Shown here piece by piece: positions 1-8,525 of a stretch of 64,000 bases of DNA. The translations under genes were made by a program, and so were the position numbers. Positions within the stretch are counted from its first letter, which is position 1; the number at the start of each line of letters is the position of its first letter. The DNA comes from Bacteroidota bacterium (lineage in GTDB: Bacteria; Bacteroidota; Bacteroidia; Chitinophagales; LD1): assembly GCA_018267385.1 (NCBI GenBank), contig JAFDYN010000005.1:1-64000 (forward strand). Reading direction: 5' to 3'. The notes beneath the pieces are model-generated. The model did not search any database. It worked only from the letters and a program-made list of their open reading frames with translations, and was not told the DNA's origin.

Positions 1-367
1 TGTAACATAGAAATCTCTGCGGTAAAAAAGGCTGCTCAAGTCCCATTTGGGATTTAGGGGCATAAAAAAAGGGCGGGATACCCCGCCCCGGTACTTGTAC
101 TCAGGCAAAGAGATACATGTTCACGACTATAAAGGCCTGAGCGTAACAGGTACGGAAGTATGCTGTGTCCTGCCTGTGGCAGACGATGAGGTGGCTAAGT
201 GTAATGGCGATGATCCGGATATAGCGGCTATCTCTACGAGGTTTTCCAAAAACCGGACGATACGCTGACGGATGGATAGGGGGATAGATATTTTACTCAT
301 GCACTGATAGTTGATGCCCTGCGGCTACTATCTTTTACGCGGTGTGCGGGATTAAGTTTCAGGCTGG
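1..367. other. Left-edge intergenic stretch
   Basis: No convincing gene is seen. The left end holds a fragment (about 12-46) resembling the right arm of the inverted repeat at 25.25 kb, with a shared TCTGCGGTAAA core and a similar following GGCTG...TCCCATT pattern. It then has a short palindrome of the CCATTTGGG kind and a terminator-like hairpin. Open frames of 57-73 codons on either strand have no recognisable features and were not called. Confidence 0.5.
64..88 (-). terminator. Rho-independent-type terminator, minus strand
   Basis: Stem GGGCGGG (71-77) pairs with CCCGCCC (82-88) around a 4-base loop. On the minus strand it is followed by a run of seven T (64-70 read in reverse). It lies 280 bases downstream of the T9SS cargo gene ending at 368, the nearest minus-strand gene, so it probably ends that transcript. 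The distance leaves some doubt. Confidence 0.6.
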
Positions 368-1354
368 TTATCCACCGCGCTGGTGTACTACTGCCACATG
401 GCTACGGTAGGTGGTCAGCCCGTCACGGCTATGTATGCGCACAGTATACTGCCCGGCAGGCAGCGCGGCTACAGGCACGATATTGACCCGGTCTGCCAGC
501 GTGGCCTGGTATACTTTCCGCCCTGTGGCATCATACAGCTCCAGCAGGTCTCCCACCTCCTTTTCCTCCAGGCCTATAGATAGCTGGGCATCTGCAGGGT
601 TTGGCCAGATGGCCACATGATGTATGGCGCTGATATCGGGCAGGCCGGTAGCCACAGGGATCACACCGGCATCAAAGCGCACACTGTCTACCCAGAGCTG
701 AGTGCCTATAGTGGGGAAAGTAGCCCCCGAGGCATAGAAAATGATCTGAAGCGAATCTGGCTCCAGGGTATCCGGCAGGAATGGCGCATAGTAATCTATG
801 AGCGGAAGGGCCGCATTGTAATGCCACTGACTGTCCGGCTGCAGGGCAAAGGCCACAGATATCAGCTCCTGGCGCGTATGGGTGATCGTATCCCAGTGTG
901 TCAGGCCTACTGATACCAGCGCGGTATCATGCGCACCAGCAGCAGGGATCATGCGGTAGTCAAAGTAGAGGGTATCGGGCCTCACACCATAGCGCTGATA
1001 GCCCATCTGCAGCCCTGGTCCCGTGGGTGGCTGCTGGTAGGAGGCACCACCCAGCGCGGCAAAACCGGCGAGTGTGACCCGGCCATAGCCCGGCAGTGTG
1101 ATAGTATCTACCTTCAGCAGTAGTGATGAGGAGTCAGTACTATAGTAGCCGGTCACCATCGTATCGCGCTGTGCCAGGCGCATGGCAGAGTCTGCCAGTG
1201 CTTGATTGTGCGAGCCTATGGCGCTGGCCCAGGTGCCCCAGCCATTAGGCGCCTGCTCTGAGGCCCAATATTGAAAGCTCCCATTAGGTACCTGCTGCGC
1301 CATGGCAGAGATAAATACAATGATTAATGCGCAAAGCGCCAGGACTTTTTTCAT
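368..1354 (-). CDS. T9SS type A sorting domain-containing secreted protein
   Basis: Exported protein of 328 residues with no recognised enzymatic domain. The start is placed at the ATG at 1354, where a typical signal peptide begins (MKKVLALCALIIVFISAMAQ, cleavage expected after AMA). The longer frame to 1432 would overlap the upstream gene. The middle (about residues 30-235) looks like a beta-rich carbohydrate-binding-like module of the PCMD or jelly-roll kind. The last 75 residues contain WPNPADAQLSI, then LYDATGRKVYQ and LPAGQYTVRI, the pattern of a type A C-terminal sorting domain. It is therefore predicted to cross the outer membrane by T9SS and stay on the surface. It lies 74 bases after the small gene at 1429-1812 and may share its transcript. 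Confidence 0.85.
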   Translation of the reverse strand: MKKVLALCALIIVFISAMAQQVPNGSFQYWASEQAPNGWGTWASAIGSHNQALADSAMRLAQRDTMVTGYYSTDSSSLLLKVDTITLPGYGRVTLAGFAALGGASYQQPPTGPGLQMGYQRYGVRPDTLYFDYRMIPAAGAHDTALVSVGLTHWDTITHTRQELISVAFALQPDSQWHYNAALPLIDYYAPFLPDTLEPDSLQIIFYASGATFPTIGTQLWVDSVRFDAGVIPVATGLPDISAIHHVAIWPNPADAQLSIGLEEKEVGDLLELYDATGRKVYQATLADRVNIVPVAALPAGQYTVRIHSRDGLTTYRSHVAVVHQRGG

Positions 1355-1428
1355 CAGAGTAAATGTAGGTAAAATACGCGGCCATGAGACGGGAAGGATC
1401 TGCAAAAAAATGAAATAAGGCAAACCTG

Positions 1429-1812
1429 TCACTGACCAGCTATATCGAGATCGTAGTAATACAAGCTATCATATGCGTACTCATTGATCGTATCATCCGC
1501 CAAACCCTTTCGCACAGGGTCAGCATCTGGAGTATAAATGACAATACCGATCAGTGTGGTGTGTGTAGTATCATAATACCTCCATTCCCCTGTCTTGATG
1601 TTGCGGTAGGCCACAGTGACATACTGGTGCAGCGTAGCAGGGTCTATATGGAATATAGAGTCAATAGCTATCTTACCTGCATAATTGCCTTCTGCAATAC
1701 AGTGGCAGTATTTATTTCTTTCTGAGTAGAAACCCTTTTTGACAAAAGAATATTTGGGGCCATCTGCTACGGCCAGCGCTAGTATTACTATAGATGTAAA
1801 TATCGTTTTCAT
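1429..1812 (-). CDS. Small exported protein of unknown function
   Basis: A 127-residue protein that I do not recognise. It begins with a short hydrophobic signal-like segment (MKTIFTSIVILALAVA) and then has a beta-rich, tyrosine-rich body with CHC at about residues 36-38. Only 4 bases separate it from the stop of the TonB-dependent receptor upstream, so the two are very likely co-transcribed. It may be an accessory to that transporter, which is inference from position only. There is no lipobox cysteine at the expected place, so a periplasmic location is more likely than lipid anchoring. Confidence 0.7.
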   Translation of the reverse strand: MKTIFTSIVILALAVADGPKYSFVKKGFYSERNKYCHCIAEGNYAGKIAIDSIFHIDPATLHQYVTVAYRNIKTGEWRYYDTTHTTLIGIVIYTPDADPVRKGLADDTINEYAYDSLYYYDLDIAGQ

Positions 1813-1816
1813 AACC

Positions 1817-3865
1817 TTACTCTATATGCCACCGCAGCCCGATGTACCCCTTTGCACCCTGATTAGGCGCATAGATATAGCTGGCATCAAAACGGTAGTT
1901 GTGCGGATTATTGTCCAGATCGGTCACGTATTTATTGAAGGGGTCATTGCCGCGCAGGATCAGGTTTTGCGGGCGGAAGTTCAATAAATTACTACCCCCT
2001 GCATAGATATCCAGCCCAAATTTGAATGCCTTTGTCAGCTGCAGGTTCATGAGGCAGTACCAGGGTGAGCGCTGTGGCCGGTCGTCTCCGTACACCGTAT
2101 TGAGATACATGGGCGAGTTGATCAGGCCGGTCCAGTCTATGGAGAGTCCCGGCTTTTTGAAGGCATAGGTGATCACGTAGTTGGCCGTGTAGGCAGGAGC
2201 ATTGATCACATTACTATAGACATAGTGGCCGCTGCCATCCTGAGAGAGGTCCCTGTTTAGCATGCCCGTCATACCGATATGTGCCGATAGCGGTATGCGG
2301 AAGTTCATATCTACGTTCACGTTCACGCCCGTGCTGATATTGAGAGAGCCATCATTGCTATAGATCACCGCATCCGGGCGCGAGTGGATGTCTACTTCTA
2401 TTTTATTGATGATGGTATTGAAGAAGCCATTGGCCTCGATATTAAAATTGCCCCTGGCGTCTATCTTGCGCTCATAGCTGAGGTGCGCGCCGTAGCTCAG
2501 CTCCGTCTTGATATCACCGCTGATGATGATCTTCTTATTATTGGTAAAGGCGTACCTGTCATCTGAGAATACATTAGGCGTGCGAAAGCCGCTGCCGAGG
2601 CCAAAGCGTACGAAGTCCAGCTTCTTCAGCGAGCTCCACTTGTAGTCAAAGCGCGGGCAGATAGCATTGCCCTTATAGAGCGAGTTGTACTCATAGCGGA
2701 TACCAGCCAGTATCTCATTCTGCGGATTGAGATGTATCATGTCTTGTATGAAGACCGCTGCAAAGTGATTGATCAGCGCATGCGTGGCACCTGTGGCAGA
2801 GTCTACATCAGAGATATTGTCCTTGTACCAGTAGAGCTTGTACATAGCTCCCACCATCATCTCGCTGATGCCTCCTATTTTATTGTCATACAGTAGCTGC
2901 AGGCGCCCGTTGCGCTCATGGTTATTGAAGGGATTGTAACCATACCAGGCATTCTGTGCATGGTCAGTATAGGATACCTGCAGGGAGACGTTCTCCCTTT
3001 TGACCGGCAGCAGGAAGTTGCCATAGACCTCAAACCTATCGGTCCTGATCCGCTCACCATATACAGAGTCAGAGCCAAACCACCTGCGCGAGTAGTCGAG
3101 CTGTCCGCCCATGCGGTCCTCATAGATGTAGCGGCCATAGATAGACGAGAGCTTCTTGTATTTATTGCGAAAGGTCCACTTGGTAAAAAGCGACCCGCGC
3201 GTCGTGAGGGGTATATCGGTATAGCCGTCATGGTCCTTGTCCCAGTGTGTGCCCATCTGGTACAGGTTGGCCGTGATGATGCCGTTTGCCTTCTGGGCTT
3301 TGATATTAAAGCCTACCTCGGCGTTGAGCTCATTGTAAGTGCTGTACCGCACATTGCCAAAGAACTTTGGCGTGCGCTCGGAGCTTTTGGTGATCACATT
3401 GACCACACCCGCCACTGCATCTGAGCCGTATACGGTAGAGGCGGGCCCCTTGATCACCTCTATGCGGTCTATGATAGCCATAGAGATACCCTCCAGGCCA
3501 TAGACATTGTTATTGCCGCCGGAGATGGGCAGGCCATCTATGGTGATGAGCGTGTAGATCCCCTCTTGCCCGTTTATCTCTATGTCGCTGGCACCATCTA
3601 TCGAGCCATCGAGATTGGCCTGTATGCCACTGATCATGGTCATGGCCTGCGAGAGGTTGGTCACGTTGCTTTTGAGGAAGTATGACTGCGGGTATATCTC
3701 TACGGGTATGGCAAAGTCATCCTTGCGCAGCTCCTTGAGTGTGCCGGTATAGACGAACTCTTTGAGATTGACAGAGTCACGCTGCGCCCATGCGGGCACA
3801 GTGAGCAGGCAGAGCAGACTGCACATCAGTCGGGTGACATATCGGCTGAGTCGGGCGGAGGTCAT
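1817..3865 (-). CDS. TonB-dependent outer-membrane receptor
   Basis: Outer-membrane active transporter of 682 residues, expected to take up an iron chelate, cobalamin or similar ligand with TonB energy. After a signal peptide (MTSARLSRYVTRLMCSLLCL..AWAQ) comes a plug domain. It includes the conserved stretches IDGLPISGG, IDRIEVIKGPASTVYGSDAV and GVVNVITKS. A beta-barrel of about 530 residues follows, ending in aromatic GLRWHIE. The usual Bacteroidota carboxypeptidase-regulatory-like N-terminal domain is absent, and no SusD partner is adjacent, so it is a BtuB/FepA-type rather than a SusC-type receptor. The start at 3865 was chosen because the longer frame to 3973 adds 36 residues that spoil the signal peptide. 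It leads a run with 1429-1812 and perhaps 368-1354. Confidence 0.9.
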   Translation of the reverse strand: MTSARLSRYVTRLMCSLLCLLTVPAWAQRDSVNLKEFVYTGTLKELRKDDFAIPVEIYPQSYFLKSNVTNLSQAMTMISGIQANLDGSIDGASDIEINGQEGIYTLITIDGLPISGGNNNVYGLEGISMAIIDRIEVIKGPASTVYGSDAVAGVVNVITKSSERTPKFFGNVRYSTYNELNAEVGFNIKAQKANGIITANLYQMGTHWDKDHDGYTDIPLTTRGSLFTKWTFRNKYKKLSSIYGRYIYEDRMGGQLDYSRRWFGSDSVYGERIRTDRFEVYGNFLLPVKRENVSLQVSYTDHAQNAWYGYNPFNNHERNGRLQLLYDNKIGGISEMMVGAMYKLYWYKDNISDVDSATGATHALINHFAAVFIQDMIHLNPQNEILAGIRYEYNSLYKGNAICPRFDYKWSSLKKLDFVRFGLGSGFRTPNVFSDDRYAFTNNKKIIISGDIKTELSYGAHLSYERKIDARGNFNIEANGFFNTIINKIEVDIHSRPDAVIYSNDGSLNISTGVNVNVDMNFRIPLSAHIGMTGMLNRDLSQDGSGHYVYSNVINAPAYTANYVITYAFKKPGLSIDWTGLINSPMYLNTVYGDDRPQRSPWYCLMNLQLTKAFKFGLDIYAGGSNLLNFRPQNLILRGNDPFNKYVTDLDNNPHNYRFDASYIYAPNQGAKGYIGLRWHIE

Positions 3866-4172
3866 CGTACCTGCTAAACTTAGTGAGATTTTCTGATGGT
3901 GACTGTTACATTTTGGGTAGGGTGGTTTTGTGTCGGTGAAAGTCCTCATAGGGCTATAGCACACTGATCCCACGGATAAAACGGATTTAATATTATAAAT
4001 CAGTGTTATCCGTGTGCTTGCATTATGATTTACGAGTTTTAAATTCTTACTGCCAGTGCATTCCGTTCACGCCCTCCTTAAGTTGTCCCAAGGCTTCTCC
4101 GAGGCACATTTGAATGGAGGCTTTTCATAATCAAAGTGCTATGGCCTGAATTGATTTTGAACCGAGGCGATA
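3866..4172. other. Intergenic stretch upstream of the TonB receptor gene
   Basis: Contains no gene that I can support. An inverted repeat lies at 3971-4014, listed separately. The remaining sequence, 4020-4172, shows nothing recognisable. Confidence 0.5.
3961..4014. repeat. Imperfect inverted repeat (CACGGATAA type)
   Basis: CACGGATAA at 3971-3979 is the exact reverse complement of TTATCCGTG at 4006-4014. An alternative pairing exists between ACACTGA (3961-3967) and TCAGTGT (4000-4006). The arms look like the short dispersed intergenic repeats common in this group. It lies upstream of the TonB receptor start and could affect its leader, but no T-run follows on either strand. Confidence 0.55.
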
Positions 4173-4730
4173 TCAATGTAGGGCTATGCTTTTGTGTGCT
4201 GCGTCTACGGCTTTGAGTTCGTCGGCTGTATAGTCCTGTATGGTGTAGGTGGCTATGGAGTCTGTGTGCATCTCATCGAGCAGGGCTACCATCTGCTCAT
4301 AGCGGCTACCGGGCAGGAGCTTGATGATGCAGAGCAGGGGCTTGGAGCTGCCATCGTGGTACAGGCAATGCGTTTTGAGAAAATCCCGTTTGGCTTTCAG
4401 CCTTTGCCCGATGCTGTTGCGACCGGTGAGATCTATGGGGGTCACGGCCTTGCACTCTATCCCCTCCCAGGAGTAGTACCTGCCGCCGGAGTCAGCCAGG
4501 AGATAGACCAACTGGCACTCGGACACATACGTATCTACGGTGCTGTGACTGTCAGGTGCCTTGACATCCATAGCGCGCTGCTCGAGGAGTGTGGTGGTGA
4601 GCATAAAGAAGGTGATGAGCAGGAAGGCGAGGTCTACCATAGGGGTCAGGTCTACCCTTACGTTGATCTTCTTTGCGCGGTTACGTTTGTGCTTGCCTGT
4701 AGTGGTGGTGGTTTCTCCGATGTCTGCCAT
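4173..4730 (-). CDS. ExbD/TolR-family biopolymer transport protein
   Basis: Inner-membrane protein of 185 residues that normally works with an ExbB/TolQ channel and TonB or TolA to use the proton gradient. A basic cytoplasmic tail (residues 1-24) precedes the hallmark segment VDLTPMVDLAFLLITFFMLT. The conserved proton-path aspartate lies in LTPMVDLAFLL. The periplasmic domain follows. The C-terminal half is somewhat longer than in E. coli ExbD (about 141 residues) and contains several cysteines. No exbB, second exbD or tonB gene is adjacent, which is unusual because Bacteroidota usually encode these together. Confidence 0.88.
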   Translation of the reverse strand: MADIGETTTTTGKHKRNRAKKINVRVDLTPMVDLAFLLITFFMLTTTLLEQRAMDVKAPDSHSTVDTYVSECQLVYLLADSGGRYYSWEGIECKAVTPIDLTGRNSIGQRLKAKRDFLKTHCLYHDGSSKPLLCIIKLLPGSRYEQMVALLDEMHTDSIATYTIQDYTADELKAVDAAHKSIALH

Positions 4731-4801
4731 AGTGTTGGTTTTATAGCAGGATGATGTGGTGGGGTGGATTCCACAGGGTGGATGTTTTTATGACAATGGG
4801 G

Positions 4802-4870
4802 TGACACCTCACCCATCAGCCTTCGGCAGCTTCCCTCTCCCAAGGAGAGGGAAGCACCAGGTGTGCAAAG
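4802..4870. repeat. Intergenic repeat with CCCTCTCC palindrome
   Basis: The sequence reads CCTCACCCATC, then GCCTTCGGC, then CCCTCTCC..GGAGAGGG. A close relative with the same order of elements lies at 52526-52583, and a shorter related palindrome (CCCTCTCC..GGAGAGGG) lies at 27350-27366. This looks like a dispersed palindromic intergenic element. No protein is encoded. Confidence 0.6.
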
Positions 4871-4918
4871 GACAACCTGTCAAGGCCGGATAAAATGCGC
4901 AATGAAATATAATTGATG

Positions 4919-5449
4919 CTATTGCCTAGTATGATGCATAGCTTGCCGAGAAGTATGGGCTGTGTTTTTCCCGGTACTTGTGATCACGGTAGCTGGCTGT
5001 AGAAGAGGCTGACGGACTGCATCCGTCGCAGCACTGTCTTTCCCTACTGTGGTCTGAGCATCGGTAGCGGATACCTCAGCCGCTGATGCTTCCAGCTCTG
5101 CTACGAGGTGGGATGGCAATTCCGGTTCGGCCCGGGAGTCGTAGCCGTAGTTTTGGCGGAGGATGAAATAGCAGGCCGAGGGGTTGAGGCGCTTGAAGAG
5201 GGCGCCTTCTTCGAGCTTTGTGATAAAGATCTGCTCGATATAGTAGATGCGATCCATGATGTCGCCTTCCAGCGCCCAGGTCTTTTTCCAGTAGCTCCAA
5301 AGCTGTTTGTAGCCTTTGACTTTGAGTAGCGCCTGAGATAGGGTGTGGATGCTTTCATCCCACGCCAGCTCCTCTATCTGATCGAGCATATCGTGGGTTT
5401 GCTGGTGGGTCCATCTGGTTGCGTTGGTATTGCCGGTAGGTGCGGACAT
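4919..5449 (-). CDS. Uncharacterised protein, resembles gp3-type small terminase
   Basis: A soluble, helical protein of 176 residues. Residues 8-105 have the look of gp3-like DNA-packaging (small terminase) proteins: a helix-turn-helix-like start (DESIHTLSQALLKVKGY), a YWKK-type aromatic turn, a long helix, then EEGALFKRLNPSACYFILR and YGYDSR. In that family the GAL.G.LNP...F.L pattern precedes the end of the domain. The last 70 residues are low-complexity, rich in A, T and S. No large terminase or capsid gene is nearby, so it is an orphan or a domesticated remnant. The assignment is by eye only. Confidence 0.5.
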   Translation of the reverse strand: MSAPTGNTNATRWTHQQTHDMLDQIEELAWDESIHTLSQALLKVKGYKQLWSYWKKTWALEGDIMDRIYYIEQIFITKLEEGALFKRLNPSACYFILRQNYGYDSRAEPELPSHLVAELEASAAEVSATDAQTTVGKDSAATDAVRQPLLQPATVITSTGKNTAHTSRQAMHHTRQ

Positions 5450-5797
5450 AGGTATATGATTTTATGATGAAAAAATGAGGCCCCTAGATCCCCAAAGGGG
5501 ACTTTAATACAAAAACAGCCAAGCCCCCTATTCCGAAGTATCGCACTCCCCTGAAGGGAGACTTGAATACAATTGTCTGAATCAGAATTTTCATGATTAT
5601 AGAATTTTCAGAATTAGTACAGGATGTAATTCTTTTTCAAAATCGAGTGATGACTGGTTTTCAACTCAAAGCTAAGACGTCACTACGCAATCAATTTGCG
5701 CAGCAGAAAAAATGTATCAATTCAGGCATTGACCTATATCAGGTATCCTTTTCAGCACCAGTCATGTAGGTTGGCTTGATTTGCGTATTTTTGCAGT
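5450..5797. other. Intergenic region between divergent genes
   Basis: Two related palindromic repeat units occupy 5481-5572 (listed separately). The rest is AT-rich and without a gene. Just before the plus-strand gene, TATTTTTG at 5786-5793 fits the Bacteroidota -7 box TAnnTTTG, which would give a very short leader of a few bases. No good -33 TTTG was found at the right distance. Confidence 0.5.
5481..5572. repeat. Two units of a CCCCAAAGGGG/TTAATAC intergenic repeat
   Basis: Unit one (about 5481-5511) has GGCCCCTAGATCCCC, then AAAGGGGA and CTTTAATAC. Unit two (about 5520-5572) has AGCCCCCTATTCC and, after a short insert, CTCCCCTGAAGGGAG and ACTTGAATAC. Related units occur at 8487-8520, 27128-27165, 52645-52677 and 63547-63566 in this window, all in intergenic DNA and in both orientations. 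Confidence 0.6.
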
Positions 5798-7198
5798 ATG
5801 ACGGTAGAGCAACTATACACCGGCTGCCTCTCAGAGGCTGCCTACTACATAGAGAGCCGCGGCGAGGCCGCTATCATAGACCCGCTGCGCGAGACGGGCC
5901 CCTATATCCGCCGCGCGGAGAAGGACAACGCGAAGATCAAGTATGTCTTTGAGACGCACTTTCATGCGGACTTCGTCTCCGGTCATGTGGAGCTGGCCCA
6001 AAAGACCGGCGCAAAGATCGTCTACGGGCCTAATGCCGCTTGCGGCTTTGACTGCTATAGTGCAAAGGATGGTGAGGAATTTAAGATAGGTGATGTGACC
6101 ATCCGGGTGCTGCATACACCGGGCCATACGCTGGAGAGCAGTACCTATCTGCTACTGAATGAGAATGGCAAGGCACATTGTATCTTCACAGGGGATACCC
6201 TCTTCATAGGAGATGTGGGCCGCCCCGACCTGGCTATCAAGGCTGATGTGACCATCACCGACCTGGCCGGTATGCTCTACGACTCGCTACGACATAAAAT
6301 CATGACACTGCCTGACGATGTGATAGTCTACCCCGCACATGGTGCAGGATCTGCCTGCGGCAAAAACCTCTCGAAAGACACCTCTGACACGCTGGGGCAC
6401 CAAAAGGAAACCAACTACGCGCTGAAGGCGCAGACCAAAGAGGAATTTGTCGCGGCGATCACCGATGGACTGGCCCCTGCGCCGCGATACTTCCCGCTCA
6501 ATGCCATGCTAAATAAGCAAGGCGCGCAGAGCCTGGATGAGGTGAATAAGACGGGCCTCCGCGCCCTCTCTCCTGCTGACTTTGAGGCGCTGGCCTATAC
6601 GGGAGATGTGCTGATACTGGACACCCGCGCACCACAGGAGTTTGCAAAGGGCTTCGTGCCCGGCTCGATCAATATCGGTATAGACGGACAGTTCGCGCCG
6701 TGGGTGGGGGCACTAATCCCTACACTGGACCAGCCTATCCTACTGGTAGCAGACGCGGGACGCGAGGAGGAGACCGTGATGCGTCTCGCGCGCGTAGGTT
6801 ATGACAATACACTGGGCTACCTGAGTGGTGGCGTAGCAGCATGGCGCGATGCGGGCAAGGATGTAGACACGATAGAGAGTATCTCTGCGGCAGAATTTGC
6901 CGCGCAGCACTGGAGTGATGGTATCAATGTACTGGACATACGCCGTCCCGGCGAGTATGAGACCGGCCACCTGCCTCATGTGCCTAACCGCCCGCTGGAC
7001 TACATAGATGACTGGATGGGCAGCATAGACAAAGACAAGCAATACTATATACACTGTGCAGGCGGCTACCGCTCTATGATCGCTGCGTCTATCTTCAAAT
7101 CGCGCGGAGTGCAGCACGTAATCGATATAGTTGGTGGCTACGGGGCTATCGCAAAGACAGACCTGCCAAAGGAAACCAGCCCTGCGTTGACCGCTTGA
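5798..7198 (+). CDS. Persulfide dioxygenase-like MBL-fold protein with two rhodanese domains
   Basis: Cytoplasmic enzyme of 466 residues, expected to oxidise glutathione- or other low-molecular-weight persulfide to sulfite, as ETHE1/Blh-type dioxygenases do. The MBL domain (about 1-215) has H54-x-H56-x-D58 and H63 in THFHADFVSGH, H110 in HTPGH, D133 in TGDT and H181 in YPAHG. H54, H110 and D133 match the three iron ligands of ETHE1. Rhodanese domain 1 (about 258-355) has Asp (D319) where the active-site Cys belongs and is probably inactive. Rhodanese domain 2 (about 362-458) has C420 in HCAGGYRS and should be active. The architecture suggests that sulfane sulfur is handed between the modules. 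It converges tightly with the FAD oxidoreductase gene, with 4 bases between stops. Confidence 0.92.
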   Translation: MTVEQLYTGCLSEAAYYIESRGEAAIIDPLRETGPYIRRAEKDNAKIKYVFETHFHADFVSGHVELAQKTGAKIVYGPNAACGFDCYSAKDGEEFKIGDVTIRVLHTPGHTLESSTYLLLNENGKAHCIFTGDTLFIGDVGRPDLAIKADVTITDLAGMLYDSLRHKIMTLPDDVIVYPAHGAGSACGKNLSKDTSDTLGHQKETNYALKAQTKEEFVAAITDGLAPAPRYFPLNAMLNKQGAQSLDEVNKTGLRALSPADFEALAYTGDVLILDTRAPQEFAKGFVPGSINIGIDGQFAPWVGALIPTLDQPILLVADAGREEETVMRLARVGYDNTLGYLSGGVAAWRDAGKDVDTIESISAAEFAAQHWSDGINVLDIRRPGEYETGHLPHVPNRPLDYIDDWMGSIDKDKQYYIHCAGGYRSMIAASIFKSRGVQHVIDIVGGYGAIAKTDLPKETSPALTA

Positions 7199-7202
7199 CT
7201 TC

Positions 7203-8417
7203 TCACTGATAGTTCAGCCGGTCAAAGCTGAATATCCCTGCGTCTTTATTGCCCCGGCCCGTGATAAGATCACGAAGGATCACCGCGCCTATCTGGCTAA
7301 AGGTAATGCCATTGCCGCCGTAGCCCAGTGAGTAAAATACCCTTGAGTGCTTTTTCGCAGGGCCGATGTACGGTAGTCCGTCAGCCGTCTCACCAAAGGT
7401 GCCGGCCCACTCATAGTCTATGTGAAAGTCTACGAATGGAAACTTCTTCTGAAAGGCACGGCATAGCTCGTCTGACTTGCGCCGTATCAGCACATCCCGC
7501 TTGTGCCCGCTCTGCCAGGTCTCGTCCTTGCCGCCTATGATGATGCGATCGTCACTGGTCGTACGCATATACAGGTATGGCTTTGCCGTGTCCCATATCA
7601 GGCAGCGGTCGCGCCAGAGCTGCTCCCGTGGCACAGGCTTGCTGATGATAGCATAGGTACTGTGCAGGCGCGCTACATTGCGGTCCAGCCATTTTGTGGC
7701 TTCGTAGCCGGTGGCCATCACTGCGTACTTTGCGCGGAGCGCATAGCCGCGGTCCGTAGTCAGTGTCACCTCCCGCTCTGACTCATGGATAGCCGTCACC
7801 CCGGCATGATCATATATCTGCGCGCCCTGAGCGTGGCACCACTGCAGAATTTTCTGCGTGAGCAGGTAGGCGTCTGTCTCCGCGCCCTGCGCAGAGTAGA
7901 TGGCGGCAGCATTGTCCAGGCCCCAGCGTTCTTTCACATCATTGCCATCCAGCCATTGCACGCTGATACCGATATCACGGCGCAGCTCATACTCTAGCCA
8001 GAGGTCATCCACATCTTTCTTCTTAGCAGCCAGCAGCAGGCTCTTTCGCTTGTGAAAAACCTTAGTGGCACCCACGGCTTTATGCACTTTATCCAGCTGA
8101 TCTATACTATCATGACACAGCAGATAGCTGCGCTCTGCATCGTGCGGGCCCACTTTATCTATCAGCTCGCGAAGCGGCGTGTCTATTTCGTATTGCAGCA
8201 GAGCAGTCGTAGCAGCCGTGCTATCAGAGGCAGGCCGCGACTTAGATATCATCACCACCTTACAGCCTGCCCTGATCAACTCATATGCAGCCAGCGCGCC
8301 CGATATACCACTACCCACCACTATCACCTCTGCACGCAGGTCTTCGCATAGTGCAGGGTACGACGCCAGCACAGGAGTATGAAAGGGCCAGAAAGGTTCA
8401 GCGGATCGCAGATTCAT
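7203..8417 (-). CDS. FAD-dependent oxidoreductase (DAO family)
   Basis: Protein of 404 residues of the D-amino-acid oxidase/glycine oxidase superfamily. Its Rossmann FAD motif VVGSGISGALAAYEL lies at about residues 32-46, followed by an acceptor strand VVMISKSRPASDST. The C-terminal FAD-contact region is GLPYIGPAKKHSRVFYSLGYGGNGITFS. The substrate cannot be told from sequence, and oxidative deamination or demethylation of an amine is usual for the family. No Rieske domain follows. Its stop lies 4 bases from the stop of the convergent persulfide dioxygenase gene. Confidence 0.85.
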   Translation of the reverse strand: MNLRSAEPFWPFHTPVLASYPALCEDLRAEVIVVGSGISGALAAYELIRAGCKVVMISKSRPASDSTAATTALLQYEIDTPLRELIDKVGPHDAERSYLLCHDSIDQLDKVHKAVGATKVFHKRKSLLLAAKKKDVDDLWLEYELRRDIGISVQWLDGNDVKERWGLDNAAAIYSAQGAETDAYLLTQKILQWCHAQGAQIYDHAGVTAIHESEREVTLTTDRGYALRAKYAVMATGYEATKWLDRNVARLHSTYAIISKPVPREQLWRDRCLIWDTAKPYLYMRTTSDDRIIIGGKDETWQSGHKRDVLIRRKSDELCRAFQKKFPFVDFHIDYEWAGTFGETADGLPYIGPAKKHSRVFYSLGYGGNGITFSQIGAVILRDLITGRGNKDAGIFSFDRLNYQ

Positions 8418-8486
8418 AGAGATGACTTTACCCTGCGGGAAATCAAATACCCTGCCAGCGCCACAGATGTTCCTTGTCCAGTCTTT

Positions 8487-8522
8487 GATTAAAGTTCTCC
8501 CTTCAGGGAGGATTTAGCAGGA
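8487..8522. repeat. Intergenic palindromic repeat unit
   Basis: ATTAAAG, then CTCCC..GGGAG, then GATTTAG, a degenerate member of the same family as 5481-5572. It lies between two minus-strand genes. Confidence 0.45.
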
Positions 8523-8525
8523 TGC

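Noticed and set aside
47..268. 73-codon plus-strand frame and a 57-codon minus-strand frame (300-127) at the left edge
   Set aside because: No domain, signal or start context, and both overlap the terminator or repeat region; they read as chance frames.
1817..3865. SusC-type glycan importer
   Set aside because: There is no N-terminal carboxypeptidase-like domain, no SusD neighbour, and the length is that of BtuB/FepA-type receptors.
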